A stretch of DNA of 64,000 nt, taken from assembly GCF_004103735.1 (NCBI RefSeq), contig NZ_CP035281.1:620001-684000 (forward strand), given 5' to 3'. A model generated the notes under the pieces. It searched no databases, was not told the origin of the DNA, and worked only from the letters and a program-made list of their open reading frames with translations. Numbering within the stretch: position 1 is the first letter of the stretch; every line of letters starts with the position of its first letter. Below are positions 9,926 to 17,568 of this stretch, in pieces. This DNA is from Aminipila luticellarii (GTDB lineage: Bacteria; Bacillota; Clostridia; Peptostreptococcales; Anaerovoracaceae). Made by a program: the position numbers and the translations under genes.

Positions 9926-10734
9926 ATTCAAAACAGGCGGCTTACCCCTATCTGATGTGGACAGTAGTCTTTATTGCTGTTCCGTTGGGTCTGATTATGT
10001 ACTTTGCCTTTACAGACATGCAGGGAAGCTTGAGCATGGACAATCTGATACGGGCGGGGCGGTATTCCTCCGTTTTCATAAAATCCATCTGGCTGGCGGC
10101 AGTGTCGACGGCTCTTTGCCTGATTATCGGCTATCCGGTGGCTTATCTCATGTCGAGAATGCAGGGCATTGGGAGCAGGACCTTGCTAATGCTTTTGATG
10201 CTTCCTATGTGGATGAATTTCCTGCTCAGAACCTATGCATGGATGACGCTTTTAGAAAATAACGGGATTATAAATCACATGCTGGGATTTTTGGGAATAG
10301 GGCACCTAAATATGATTAATACGCAGGGTGCCGTAGTAATGGGCATGATTTATAACTATATTCCATTTATGATCATACCCCTTCATTCCGTCATGGTTAA
10401 AATCCAGAATGATGTGATGGAGGCGGCGCAGGATTTAGGAGCAGGACCTAGAGAGGTCTTTACTAAGATCGTACTTCCTCTGAGCAAGCCGGGAATTAAA
10501 ACAGGCGTGATGATGGTTTTTGTTCCGGCTGTCAGCACCTTTATTATTTCTCAGATGCTGGGGGGAGGTCATAATCAGTTGATCGGGGATATTATTGAAA
10601 TGCAGTTTTTAGGCAATGCCTATAATCCGAATTTAGGTTCGGCTATTTCGCTGGTATTGATGCTGCTGGTTCTGATGTGCATGAGCGTATCAGGGTTTCT
10701 GGATGATGAAGGAGTGGAGGAAAGATTGCTGTGA
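9922..10734 (+). CDS. potB: Spermidine/putrescine ABC transporter permease
   Basis: Inner-membrane subunit of the polyamine importer with six predicted helices. The cytoplasmic EAA loop that docks on the ATPase is seen as [25 protein letters not shown]. Length 270 aa is normal. The ATG overlaps the potA stop, and its own stop overlaps the GTG of potC, so the four pot genes form a tightly coupled operon in the standard A-B-C-D order. Confidence 0.95.
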   Translation: MNSKQAAYPYLMWTVVFIAVPLGLIMYFAFTDMQGSLSMDNLIRAGRYSSVFIKSIWLAAVSTALCLIIGYPVAYLMSRMQGIGSRTLLMLLMLPMWMNFLLRTYAWMTLLENNGIINHMLGFLGIGHLNMINTQGAVVMGMIYNYIPFMIIPLHSVMVKIQNDVMEAAQDLGAGPREVFTKIVLPLSKPGIKTGVMMVFVPAVSTFIISQMLGGGHNQLIGDIIEMQFLGNAYNPNLGSAISLVLMLLVLMCMSVSGFLDDEGVEERLL

Positions 10735-11567
10735 AATGGTATTCAAAAACATATATCGGAGTATTTTTGGCATTTTTATATCTGCCCATTATGATATTAA
10801 TCATTTTCTCGTTTAATGATACGAAGGGAAGAACCTTTACAGGCTTTACCATAAAGTGGTTTGTGCAGCTGTTTCACGATGCGGCTGCTCTGGATGCTCT
10901 TTGGACGACGATCGTGGTGGCACTGGTTTCCTCTGTAATCGCTACGGTCATGGGAACGGCTGCTGCTATTGGACTGGAAAAAATGGATACAAAATTGAAA
11001 GCGGTAGTCATGAATCTGACCTACATTCCCATTATAAATCCGGAGATCATTACCGGGGTATCCTTTATGCTGCTGTTTGTTACTGCAAAGAAATGGCTTG
11101 CTACTATGGGGATTGACTTTCAGTTCGGATGGGCCACATTGATTCTGGCACATATCACGTTCAACGTGCCCTATGTCATCTTGAATGTTCTGCCCAAGCT
11201 TCGCCAGTTAGATCAATCTCTGGTGGAGGCGGCTATGGATTTGGGATGCAATCCGATGCAGGCCTTTTTAAAGGTGACCATTCATGAGATCAAGTCCGGA
11301 ATTGTGGCTGGATTTCTCATGTCACTGACCTTTTCCATGGACGACTTTGTGGTTTCTTATTTTACCACCGGAGCTAAGCATCAGACCTTGTCTGTTATGA
11401 TTTATGCCATGACAAAGAAACGGATCAGTCCTGAAATAAATGCATTATCCACGGTGATCTTTATTGCGGTGCTGGCTGTTTTAGTGACTGTAAATTTGCT
11501 GGAACGAAGAAATGAGAAAAGATTAAAGCAGGGAAGCCTTAAATGGAAAGGCGGTGCTGCACGTTGA
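10731..11567 (+). CDS. potC: Spermidine/putrescine ABC transporter permease
   Basis: Second permease of the importer, GTG start overlapping the potB stop. Six helices; the EAA loop reads EAAMDLGCNPMQAFLKVTIHEIK. The segment TFSMDDFVVSYFTTG is highly typical of PotC proteins. Length 278 aa is normal. The stop shares a base with the potD ATG. Confidence 0.95.
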   Translation: MKWYSKTYIGVFLAFLYLPIMILIIFSFNDTKGRTFTGFTIKWFVQLFHDAAALDALWTTIVVALVSSVIATVMGTAAAIGLEKMDTKLKAVVMNLTYIPIINPEIITGVSFMLLFVTAKKWLATMGIDFQFGWATLILAHITFNVPYVILNVLPKLRQLDQSLVEAAMDLGCNPMQAFLKVTIHEIKSGIVAGFLMSLTFSMDDFVVSYFTTGAKHQTLSVMIYAMTKKRISPEINALSTVIFIAVLAVLVTVNLLERRNEKRLKQGSLKWKGGAAR

Positions 11568-12841
11568 TGATTTATAAAAATAAAATAAAGCATATCGTGG
11601 TGTGGGCAATGGTATTAATCATGGCTCTGCCTCTGTTCCTTTCCCCTATGCAGGCGGCGGCAGAAACAAGCCATGCAGGGAAAAAGGTTCCGGCTTATGA
11701 CCAAAAATACTACAGCCGGTTCAAGGGAAAAGACGTGGAAATCAATGTCTATAATTGGGGCGAATATCTTTCGACCGGTGAAGACGGATTGATGGATATC
11801 AATGCCGAATTTGAAAAGCTGACCGGAATCAAGGTCAATTATTCAAACTATGAAACCAATGAAGGAATGTACGCCAAATTAAAGAGCGGCGCCAATTCGT
11901 ATGATGTGATTTTTCCGTCAGATTATATGATATCCAGATTGATACAGGAAAAGATGATACAGCCGCTTAATTACGACAATATTCCTAATTTTAAATACAT
12001 CGGCAAGGAATTTTTATATCCGGCCTATGATCCGAAAAATTTGTATTCAGTTCCTTATATGTGGGGGCGGGTCTGCATTATTTATAATAAAAAGTTGATC
12101 GGGCACGAGATTCACAGCGTTGATGAGCTTTGGAATGCAAAGTATGCAGATAAAATACTGATGTTTAAAAATTCCAGAGATGCTTTTGCGCTGGCACTTG
12201 AAAAGCTGGGATATGATATTAACACAGAGAACAGGAAAGAGCTGGATCAGGCCGCAGAGCTGTTAAAACAGCAGAAACCTTTAGTTCAGGCGTATGTCAT
12301 GGATCAGATTTTTGATAAGATGCAGAGAAACGAAGCGCTGATTGCCCCTTATTACATAGGGGACTATTATATCATGAAGGAAGTAAATCCTGATTTGGAG
12401 GCTTTCATTCCTCAGAACACCAATATTTATTATGATGCCATGTGCATCCCATCCGATTCGGCTCATAAGGAAGCGGCAGAGATGTATATAAACTTTCTGA
12501 ATGAGCCGCAGGTTGCAGCAGATAATGCGGCGTTCATCATGTACTCTTCTCCCAATTCAGAGGCGGTAAAGCTGCTTGACGATGAAATAAGAGAAGATAA
12601 GAACTTGTATCCGCCGAAAGAAGAATTGAAAAATACACAGGCATTTGTCAATTTATCGGAGGAGACCAATCTTTATGTGGATCAGCTGTGGACGGATGTG
12701 CTGTCCCAGGATGATGCATATCTGGACTGGGTCATGCCGGTATTTGTGCTGTTTTCTGTTCTTGTCCTGTTGATAAACAGCATTCGGAAAAGAAGAAAAA
12801 AAGAAATGAATAATGCGGGGAGGCGAAAAAATGATAAATGA
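11567..12841 (+). CDS. potD: Polyamine-binding protein with a C-terminal membrane anchor
   Basis: Extracellular binding protein of the polyamine importer. The PotD-type core is clear: VYNWGEYLSTGEDG near the mature N-terminus, YDVIFPSDYMISRL, and VPYMWGRVCIIYN. The start at 11567 follows AAGGCGGTG, and the frame extends upstream to 11543. The N-terminal signal peptide ends in MQAAAE without a lipobox cysteine. The C-terminus instead carries a membrane helix (MPVFVLFSVLVLLI) and a basic tail (NSIRKRRKKE), so the protein seems tethered at its C-terminus. About 424 aa is longer than typical PotD (about 350) because of this extension. Confidence 0.93.
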   Translation: MIYKNKIKHIVVWAMVLIMALPLFLSPMQAAAETSHAGKKVPAYDQKYYSRFKGKDVEINVYNWGEYLSTGEDGLMDINAEFEKLTGIKVNYSNYETNEGMYAKLKSGANSYDVIFPSDYMISRLIQEKMIQPLNYDNIPNFKYIGKEFLYPAYDPKNLYSVPYMWGRVCIIYNKKLIGHEIHSVDELWNAKYADKILMFKNSRDAFALALEKLGYDINTENRKELDQAAELLKQQKPLVQAYVMDQIFDKMQRNEALIAPYYIGDYYIMKEVNPDLEAFIPQNTNIYYDAMCIPSDSAHKEAAEMYINFLNEPQVAADNAAFIMYSSPNSEAVKLLDDEIREDKNLYPPKEELKNTQAFVNLSEETNLYVDQLWTDVLSQDDAYLDWVMPVFVLFSVLVLLINSIRKRRKKEMNNAGRRKNDK

Positions 12842-13379
12842 TATTTTGGAGTTTAACAAAAAGTTTGTAGCGGATAAAGGATACGAAAAATATATTACCA
12901 CGAAATATCCCGATAAAAAGCTGGCAATCCTGACTTGCATGGATACCCGGCTTCTGGAATTGCTGCCGGCAGCTCTAGGCTTGAAAAACGGAGATGCCAA
13001 GATCATTAAAAATGCAGGCGGTGTGGTGTCTCATCCTTTCGGAAGCGTAGTTCGAAGTCTGCTGGTGGCCATATTGGATCTTCATGTGGAGGATGTGATG
13101 GTGATCGGACACACCGATTGCGGTGCACAAAACATGGATGCCCATAAGATGCTTCAAAAACTAAAGGAAAGAAATGTATCGGAGGAAGATATTAAATTAC
13201 TGCATTACTGCGGTCTGGATTTTGAGACATGGTTAGCCGGTTTTGACTGCGTGGAAAATTCGGTTAAGAACACGCTGGATATTTTGATCCATCATCCGTT
13301 GATTCCGAAGGATGTAAGGATCAGAGGGTTTATCATGGATTCGGTCACAGGAGAGCTGACACCGGTGGAATGTGATTAA
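12831..13379 (+). CDS. Beta-class carbonic anhydrase (YtiB-like)
   Basis: Zinc enzyme that interconverts CO2 and bicarbonate. The active-site pattern is complete: Cys-x-Asp-x-Arg in LTCMDTRL and His-x2-Cys in IGHTDCGAQ, as in the short beta-class enzymes of Firmicutes. The start at 12831 has GGGGAGG 7 nt upstream and lies inside the end of potD (11-nt overlap, another frame), so it is translated with the polyamine operon. The length of 182 aa is normal for this subfamily. Confidence 0.92.
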   Translation: MINDILEFNKKFVADKGYEKYITTKYPDKKLAILTCMDTRLLELLPAALGLKNGDAKIIKNAGGVVSHPFGSVVRSLLVAILDLHVEDVMVIGHTDCGAQNMDAHKMLQKLKERNVSEEDIKLLHYCGLDFETWLAGFDCVENSVKNTLDILIHHPLIPKDVRIRGFIMDSVTGELTPVECD

Positions 13380-13436
13380 AAGCTCTTTACAATCCAAGCA
13401 GTTTGGTGTAGACTCATAGTGAAAATAGAATAAAAA

Positions 13437-13530
13437 TGCTGGGGGTGCGACGTTTTTTAACGGAGCTGAGATTGCATGTTGCTGAACCCTTTGAACCTGA
13501 TGTGGCCAGTACCACCGATAGGAAAGCTTT
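13437..13530 (+). ncRNA. TPP riboswitch (THI element)
   Basis: All conserved blocks of the thiamine pyrophosphate aptamer are readable in order: the P1/P2 start CTGGGGGTGC, then GGAGCTGAGA, GAACCCTTTGAACCTGAT, the pyrophosphate-helix TGGCCAGTACCA, and the closing CGATAGGAAAGC. It precedes a thiamine-precursor transporter, and a terminator stands between the two, so TPP binding should stop transcription. Confidence 0.95.
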
Positions 13531-13575
13531 TAGAATCAAATGTTTAGGATAAAATAGTTGATATGTAGAATTTTT

Positions 13576-13606
13576 AAGAGTGTTTCCAAAAGAGACGCTC
13601 TTTTTA
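13576..13606 (+). terminator. Riboswitch-controlled intrinsic terminator
   Basis: AAGAGTGTTTC pairs with GAGACGCTCTT (two G-U pairs), loop CAAAA, then TTTTT. It lies about 45 nt after the TPP aptamer and 45 nt before the permease ATG, which makes it the expression platform. Confidence 0.9.
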
Positions 13607-13651
13607 TTGCTTATTTGGCAGATTAATGCTTTATCAATGAAGGAAAACAAT

Positions 13652-14410
13652 ATGAAAAAAATGAATCATAAAAAAATAACCGTTCCAACGGCTGTGTTTA
13701 TACTGATTCTGTGCATCTGGGAAATGACGGTGCGTATTGCAGATATTCCGCTGTACATTCTGCCGGCTCCTTCCAAGATTCTTTTGGCTGTCGTTTCAGA
13801 GAGGAACATGCTTTTCCTGCACGGGATGGTGACGTTGAAGGAAACGGTCATAGGCCTGATTCTGGCCGCTCTGTTCGGCATTCTTCTGGCCATTATCATG
13901 GATCGGTTCGAACTCTTCCGCACAGCGGCATACCCGATTCTGGTGGTAAGCCAGACCGTGCCGGTTATCGTACTGGCTCCTATTTTCATTATTTATCTGG
14001 GCTTTGGCATGGCTCCTAAAATCTTAATTGTTGTGCTGATGTGCTTTTTCCCCATCGTTATAAGTTTTGCGGACGGAATGAGGCACGTGGATAAAAATCA
14101 GGTGAATCTGGCTCGATTGTTTGGGGCAGGCAGACTGAGGACCTATAGCCTGGTTAAAATTCCCGGAGCAGCACCCGCTCTGTTTTCGGGACTTAAGGTG
14201 GCCGCTACCTATAGCATTACCGGAGCGGTGGTGGGAGAATGGCTTTCATCGGACTGCGGTCTGGGCTACTATATGCTGAGAGTAAAGAATGGTTTTATGC
14301 TGGACAAAGTATTTGCCTGTGTAGTCGTTATCGTTTTGCTCAGTTTGCTCATGAATGGCTGTGTTAAGATATTACAATACATATTGATGCCGAATTTACG
14401 AAAAAAGTAA
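13652..14410 (+). CDS. thiX: Thiamine-precursor ABC transporter permease
   Basis: Membrane subunit of an SsuC/ThiX-type importer, likely for the pyrimidine precursor of thiamine (FAMP-type salvage). Six helices; the EAA-like loop reads NLARLFGAGRLRTYSLVKIPGAAPALFSGLK. The start at 13652 is preferred because AAGGAAA lies just upstream; the open frame continues back through the terminator to 13580, which cannot be translated sensibly. It is under the TPP riboswitch and is followed 11 nt later by the binding-protein gene. Confidence 0.88.
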   Translation: MKKMNHKKITVPTAVFILILCIWEMTVRIADIPLYILPAPSKILLAVVSERNMLFLHGMVTLKETVIGLILAALFGILLAIIMDRFELFRTAAYPILVVSQTVPVIVLAPIFIIYLGFGMAPKILIVVLMCFFPIVISFADGMRHVDKNQVNLARLFGAGRLRTYSLVKIPGAAPALFSGLKVAATYSITGAVVGEWLSSDCGLGYYMLRVKNGFMLDKVFACVVVIVLLSLLMNGCVKILQYILMPNLRKK

Positions 14411-14421
14411 GGAGAAGGAAA

Positions 14422-15423
14422 ATGAAGAAAAAATTATTGTCTTTAGGATTGATTTTGACCATGACCCTGTCTCTGGCTGCGTGCGGCAGCACGGAGAAGC
14501 CGGAAAGCAGTAAGGAGAAAGAGCTTAGGCCTGTGACTGTGATTCTGGACTATGTTCCGAATACCAATCATACAGGGCTTTATGCGGCTAAAGATCTGGG
14601 GTATTACAAAGAGGAAGGGCTTAATGTAAAAATTGTAGAGCCGACGGACGGTGTTACACCAACGTTGATTGCAGCGGGAAAAGGCGATTTTGGGATCAGC
14701 TATCAAGAGGACGTCACGTATGCGCTGACTTCAGAAGACCCTCTCCCGATTAAAGCCATTGCCACCATCATCCAGCACAATACGTCCGGATTTGCGTCGT
14801 ATGTGGGCAAGAACATTACCTCTCCAAAAGATTTTGAAGGAAAGACGTATTCCGGATGGGGTTCTCCTGCGGAGGAAGCTGTAATCCATGCGGTCATGGA
14901 GAAATATGGTGCGGATTTTGGTAAGTTAAAAAGGATTACCTCAGACGGCGCCGGCTATGAAGCTTTAAAGGGAGATATAGACCTTGTCTGGATGTTCTGG
15001 GCCTGGGACGGAATCGGAGCCAAAAGGCAGGGCATCGATGTAAACTATATGGAGCTGAGACAGCTGGATCCAAGGCTGGATTACTATACGCCGGTGATTA
15101 TCGCCAGTGACAGCACTCTGCAAAAGGATCCGGATATGGTCAAAGCATTCTTGGCAGCAACCGCAAAGGGCTATGAATATGCCATCCAGAATCCGGATAA
15201 GGCGGCGGAGATTTTACACAAACATGCGGATTCTTATAATCTGGGAATGCTGAAGGAATCTCAGGAGTATCTGGCCGGTAAGTACAGTGAAGACAGCGAC
15301 CGGTGGGGAGTGATGAAGGATTCGGTATGGGATAATTATACGGACTTTATGGTGGAAAACGGATTAATCAAGAATAAAATTCCGGCAGCAGAGTGCTATA
15401 CCAACGAATTTTTACCTAAATAG
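14422..15423 (+). CDS. thiY: Thiamine-precursor binding lipoprotein (NMT1/THI5-like)
   Basis: Extracytoplasmic binding protein of the same importer. A lipoprotein signal peptide ends in SLAACGS, so Cys is lipidated. The mature protein starts with the family signature VILDYVPNTNHTGLYAAKDLGYY and continues with GDFGISYQED and the GWGSPAEEAV region, as in bacterial THI5-like proteins that bind N-formyl-4-amino-5-aminomethyl-2-methylpyrimidine. Ligand assignment rests on family and on the riboswitch. AAGGAGAAGG precedes the ATG. Confidence 0.9.
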   Translation: MKKKLLSLGLILTMTLSLAACGSTEKPESSKEKELRPVTVILDYVPNTNHTGLYAAKDLGYYKEEGLNVKIVEPTDGVTPTLIAAGKGDFGISYQEDVTYALTSEDPLPIKAIATIIQHNTSGFASYVGKNITSPKDFEGKTYSGWGSPAEEAVIHAVMEKYGADFGKLKRITSDGAGYEALKGDIDLVWMFWAWDGIGAKRQGIDVNYMELRQLDPRLDYYTPVIIASDSTLQKDPDMVKAFLAATAKGYEYAIQNPDKAAEILHKHADSYNLGMLKESQEYLAGKYSEDSDRWGVMKDSVWDNYTDFMVENGLIKNKIPAAECYTNEFLPK

Positions 15424-15438
15424 CAGAAGGAAGATAAA

Positions 15439-16176
15439 ATGAAGCTACGGGTTACAGATGTGAACTGCTCTTTTGAGGGCAAGACGATTTTGGAACATAT
15501 GAATATGGACGTGGAAGAGGGAGAATTTGTAAGCATTCTAGGCCCTTCCGGCTGTGGAAAATCAACCTTGCTCAATATCATGGCCGGGCTGGTACAGGCC
15601 GATTCGGGACAGGTTTTTATAGATGAGACCTTGTCTGCCGGCGTGTCCGGGCATTTTGCCTATATGCCCCAGCAGGATCTGCTTTTTCCGTGGAAGACCA
15701 TTATGGAGAATGTTTGCCTGTACGGCAAAATCCATGGGGATGTAAAGGCTGCCAGAAAACAGGCCGCAGAAAATTTCGATAAGTTTGGACTGGCCGGGTA
15801 TGAAAATAAATATCCTCACGAATTGTCAGGCGGCATGAGACAAAGAGCGGCATTTTTAAGGACAGCTCTTTGTAAAGCGGATATCCTGCTTTTAGACGAA
15901 CCCTTCGGGGCGCTGGATGTCATCACCAGAGGGGATATGCAGGACTGGCTCTTAGATATTAGAAAAGAGTTAGGGCGGACTATCGTGTTTGTGACCCATG
16001 ACATAGATGAAGCCATTTATCTGTCCGATAGGGTGCTGGTACTGTCAGGCAAGCCGGCTTCTGTGAAAAAAGAGGTCGTGATACACGGGGAGGAACGCAG
16101 TAAGGACTGGCTCTTTGAACAGCATGAGACCCGTAAAGCAATTTACCGAATACTGAAAGGAATCGAATCAAAGTGA
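15439..16176 (+). CDS. thiZ: Thiamine-precursor ABC transporter ATPase
   Basis: ATPase of the ThiXYZ-type importer. Walker A GPSGCGKSTL, Q-loop MPQQDLLFPW, signature LSGGMRQRAAFLRTAL, Walker B ILLLDEPFGALD, and switch His in VTHDIDEAIYL. The length of 245 aa matches the SsuB/TauB/ThiZ class. The stop overlaps the GTG start of the TatD-like gene, so the fourth gene is probably cotranslated. Confidence 0.92.
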   Translation: MKLRVTDVNCSFEGKTILEHMNMDVEEGEFVSILGPSGCGKSTLLNIMAGLVQADSGQVFIDETLSAGVSGHFAYMPQQDLLFPWKTIMENVCLYGKIHGDVKAARKQAAENFDKFGLAGYENKYPHELSGGMRQRAAFLRTALCKADILLLDEPFGALDVITRGDMQDWLLDIRKELGRTIVFVTHDIDEAIYLSDRVLVLSGKPASVKKEVVIHGEERSKDWLFEQHETRKAIYRILKGIESK

Positions 16177-16988
16177 TATTGGATAGTCATACACACATAG
16201 ATAATAAAGGCAGTCTGGGGATTGGTATCGACCATGAAAGCCCCTTGGAATTTTTGGATTTTAAAAGCCTTATAGAAGAGAAGCAGTTGGGGGTTCTTGC
16301 CAACGCAGCTTGTGCGTCTGAATATGAGGAGCTATCCCAAATAAAAGGAATTTTTATCTCCTTTGGCATCCATCCATGGAATGCAGATGAATTTTGTGAA
16401 GAGAACAATCAAAAGGGCGGCTCAAGGGAGCAAACCATAGAGCAGTATATCCATACAAAAGTGCAGGAGCTGAAAGACTATTACCGGAAAGCTCATGCCA
16501 TTGGCGAGATTGGTATGGACAGCGTCTGGTGTGCTTGCGATTTGACTTTACAGAAACTGCTCTTTAGGGAGCAGCTGAGCATGGCCGTAGAGCTTCAAAA
16601 ACCCATTGTGCTGCATACCAAAGGTCAGGAAAAAGAAATAGCAGATATTTTAAAAGATTATTCTCTGAAAAAGCTTGTGCACTGGTATTCCTGTGAAGAG
16701 CATCTGAAATCCTTTATAGACCAGGACTGCTACTTTACAGTAGGGCCTGATCATGGGTTTAATCCTGCTGTGAAGAAGCTCATACACGCAGTGCCGTTAA
16801 ACAGGCTGTTGGTAGAAACAGATGGAATCAGTGCTGTAGAATGGGCAACGGGCAGAAAAGTCAACGCCTCCGAAATACCGACAATATTGAAAGAAACCAT
16901 TCAAGCTATTGCAGCGGTGAAAGGGGTATCACCGGAAACAGCGGAAATAAGGCTAGAAGAAAACTTCTATCGTTATTTGTCTGTATAA
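16173..16988 (+). CDS. TatD-family metal-dependent hydrolase
   Basis: Amidohydrolase-superfamily protein of the TatD type. Metal ligands: HTHID at the N-terminus, the glutamate in GEIGMD, the histidine in VLHTKGQ, His in LVHWYS, and the aspartate in LLVETDG. The GTG start overlaps the thiZ stop. TatD proteins are mostly DNases or nucleases of unclear role. The coupling to a TPP-riboswitch operon suggests a salvage or hydrolytic step for thiamine-related compounds, but that is inference only. Length 271 aa is normal. Confidence 0.85.
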   Translation: MILDSHTHIDNKGSLGIGIDHESPLEFLDFKSLIEEKQLGVLANAACASEYEELSQIKGIFISFGIHPWNADEFCEENNQKGGSREQTIEQYIHTKVQELKDYYRKAHAIGEIGMDSVWCACDLTLQKLLFREQLSMAVELQKPIVLHTKGQEKEIADILKDYSLKKLVHWYSCEEHLKSFIDQDCYFTVGPDHGFNPAVKKLIHAVPLNRLLVETDGISAVEWATGRKVNASEIPTILKETIQAIAAVKGVSPETAEIRLEENFYRYLSV

Positions 16989-17009
16989 CCATTCATTTTA
17001 ACGGTCAGA

Positions 17010-17046
17010 ACATAGCGGGATCTGAAAAGTCCTGCTATGTTTAATA
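17010..17046 (+). terminator. Probable terminator of the thiamine transporter operon
   Basis: ACATAGCGGGA pairs with TCCTGCTATGT (one G-T pair) with a 9-nt loop, followed by a short T/A-rich tail. It lies 22 nt past the TatD gene. The U tract is poor. Confidence 0.65.
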
Positions 17047-17093
17047 AAAGGATAAAAACTATATAATAAAATTAAAGAAAAGTGAAATATTGG

Positions 17094-17123
17094 TTGACAG
17101 GATTGGCAATTTAGACGTATAAT
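17094..17123 (+). promoter_or_regulatory. Strong promoter of the tRNA-Leu gene
   Basis: Perfect -35 TTGACA (17094-17099) and perfect -10 TATAAT (17118-17123) separated by 18 nt, about 90 nt before the tRNA. Confidence 0.88.
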
Positions 17124-17214
17124 AGACAACGTGGCACGGCAAATTTCGTGCAAATTAGATATTGTTTACATGGATTTCTGTTTCTTGCAGGCATTATCTT
17201 TTACAACAGAATAT

Positions 17215-17300
17215 GCGGATATGGCGGAATTGGCAGACGCGCACGGTTCAGGTCCGTGTGTTGAACAGACATGCAGGTTCGAATCCTGTTATCCGCACCA
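17215..17300 (+). tRNA. tRNA-Leu (anticodon CAG)
   Basis: Acceptor arms GCGGATA and TATCCGC pair fully, followed by discriminator A and an encoded CCA. The D arm GGCGGAATTGGCAGACGC is typical of class II leucine tRNA. The anticodon stem CACGG/CCGTG closes the loop TTCAGGT, giving CAG. A long variable arm and the T loop GGTTCGAATCC are present. The prophage recombinases begin about 250 nt downstream, so this gene flanks the insertion. Confidence 0.95.
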
Positions 17301-17302
17301 TA

Positions 17303-17357
17303 ACTGGACACCAGTTTTGATACAACGTGTATCGAAGCGGGTGTCTAGTTTCTTTTT
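17303..17357 (+). terminator. Intrinsic terminator of the tRNA-Leu gene
   Basis: ACTGGACACC pairs with GGTGTCTAGT, enclosing a smaller GATACA/TGTATC hairpin, then TTTCTTTTT. It starts directly after the CCA end. Confidence 0.85.
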
Positions 17358-17406
17358 GCAAAAGCCCCTATTTGCAAGGGTTTTCCTATACCTTTTAACG
17401 ATAACA

Positions 17407-17447
17407 GGCTCTACGGTGGTTCTGAAATGGTCACCGTGGAGCCTTTT
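17407..17447 (+). terminator. Second plus-strand terminator at the prophage edge
   Basis: GGCTCTACGGTG pairs with CACCGTGGAGCC (one G-T pair), followed by TTTT. It would stop tRNA read-through into the minus-strand recombinase genes. Confidence 0.75.
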
Positions 17448-17540
17448 CCGTTTTACCCCTCTATACCATTTAACGAAAGGTCTGCGGGGTGTGCATTTTG
17501 AGCCAAGGGGTGTGCATCTTTTAATTATTCCTCGGCAAAG

Positions 17541-17568
17541 AAAAAAGCCGGAGCAGTTACGCTCCGAC
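17541..17568 (-). terminator. Terminator of the recombinase operon
   Basis: On the minus strand GTCGGAGC and GCTCCGGC form a stem followed by TTTTTT. The recombinase stop codon lies inside the stem-loop. Confidence 0.88.

Larger units (their letters stand above)
17301..17540. other. Junction between host chromosome and prophage (probable att region)
   Basis: No gene in this 240-nt stretch. Host features (tRNA and its terminator) lie at the left and the recombinase terminator at the right. Large serine recombinases usually use a very short crossover core, so the exact att site cannot be read. I found no second copy of the tRNA 3' end in the window, so the other junction must be beyond 64000 or lack tRNA sequence. 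Confidence 0.5.

Noticed and set aside
13580-13651. Upstream extension of the thiX frame through the riboswitch terminator
   Set aside because: It would start within the terminator hairpin without a ribosome site.
17215-17300. tRNA 3' end as the phage attachment core
   Set aside because: No repeat of the tRNA 3' sequence was found elsewhere in the window, and serine recombinases rarely use tRNA ends; the tRNA may only be a neighbour.
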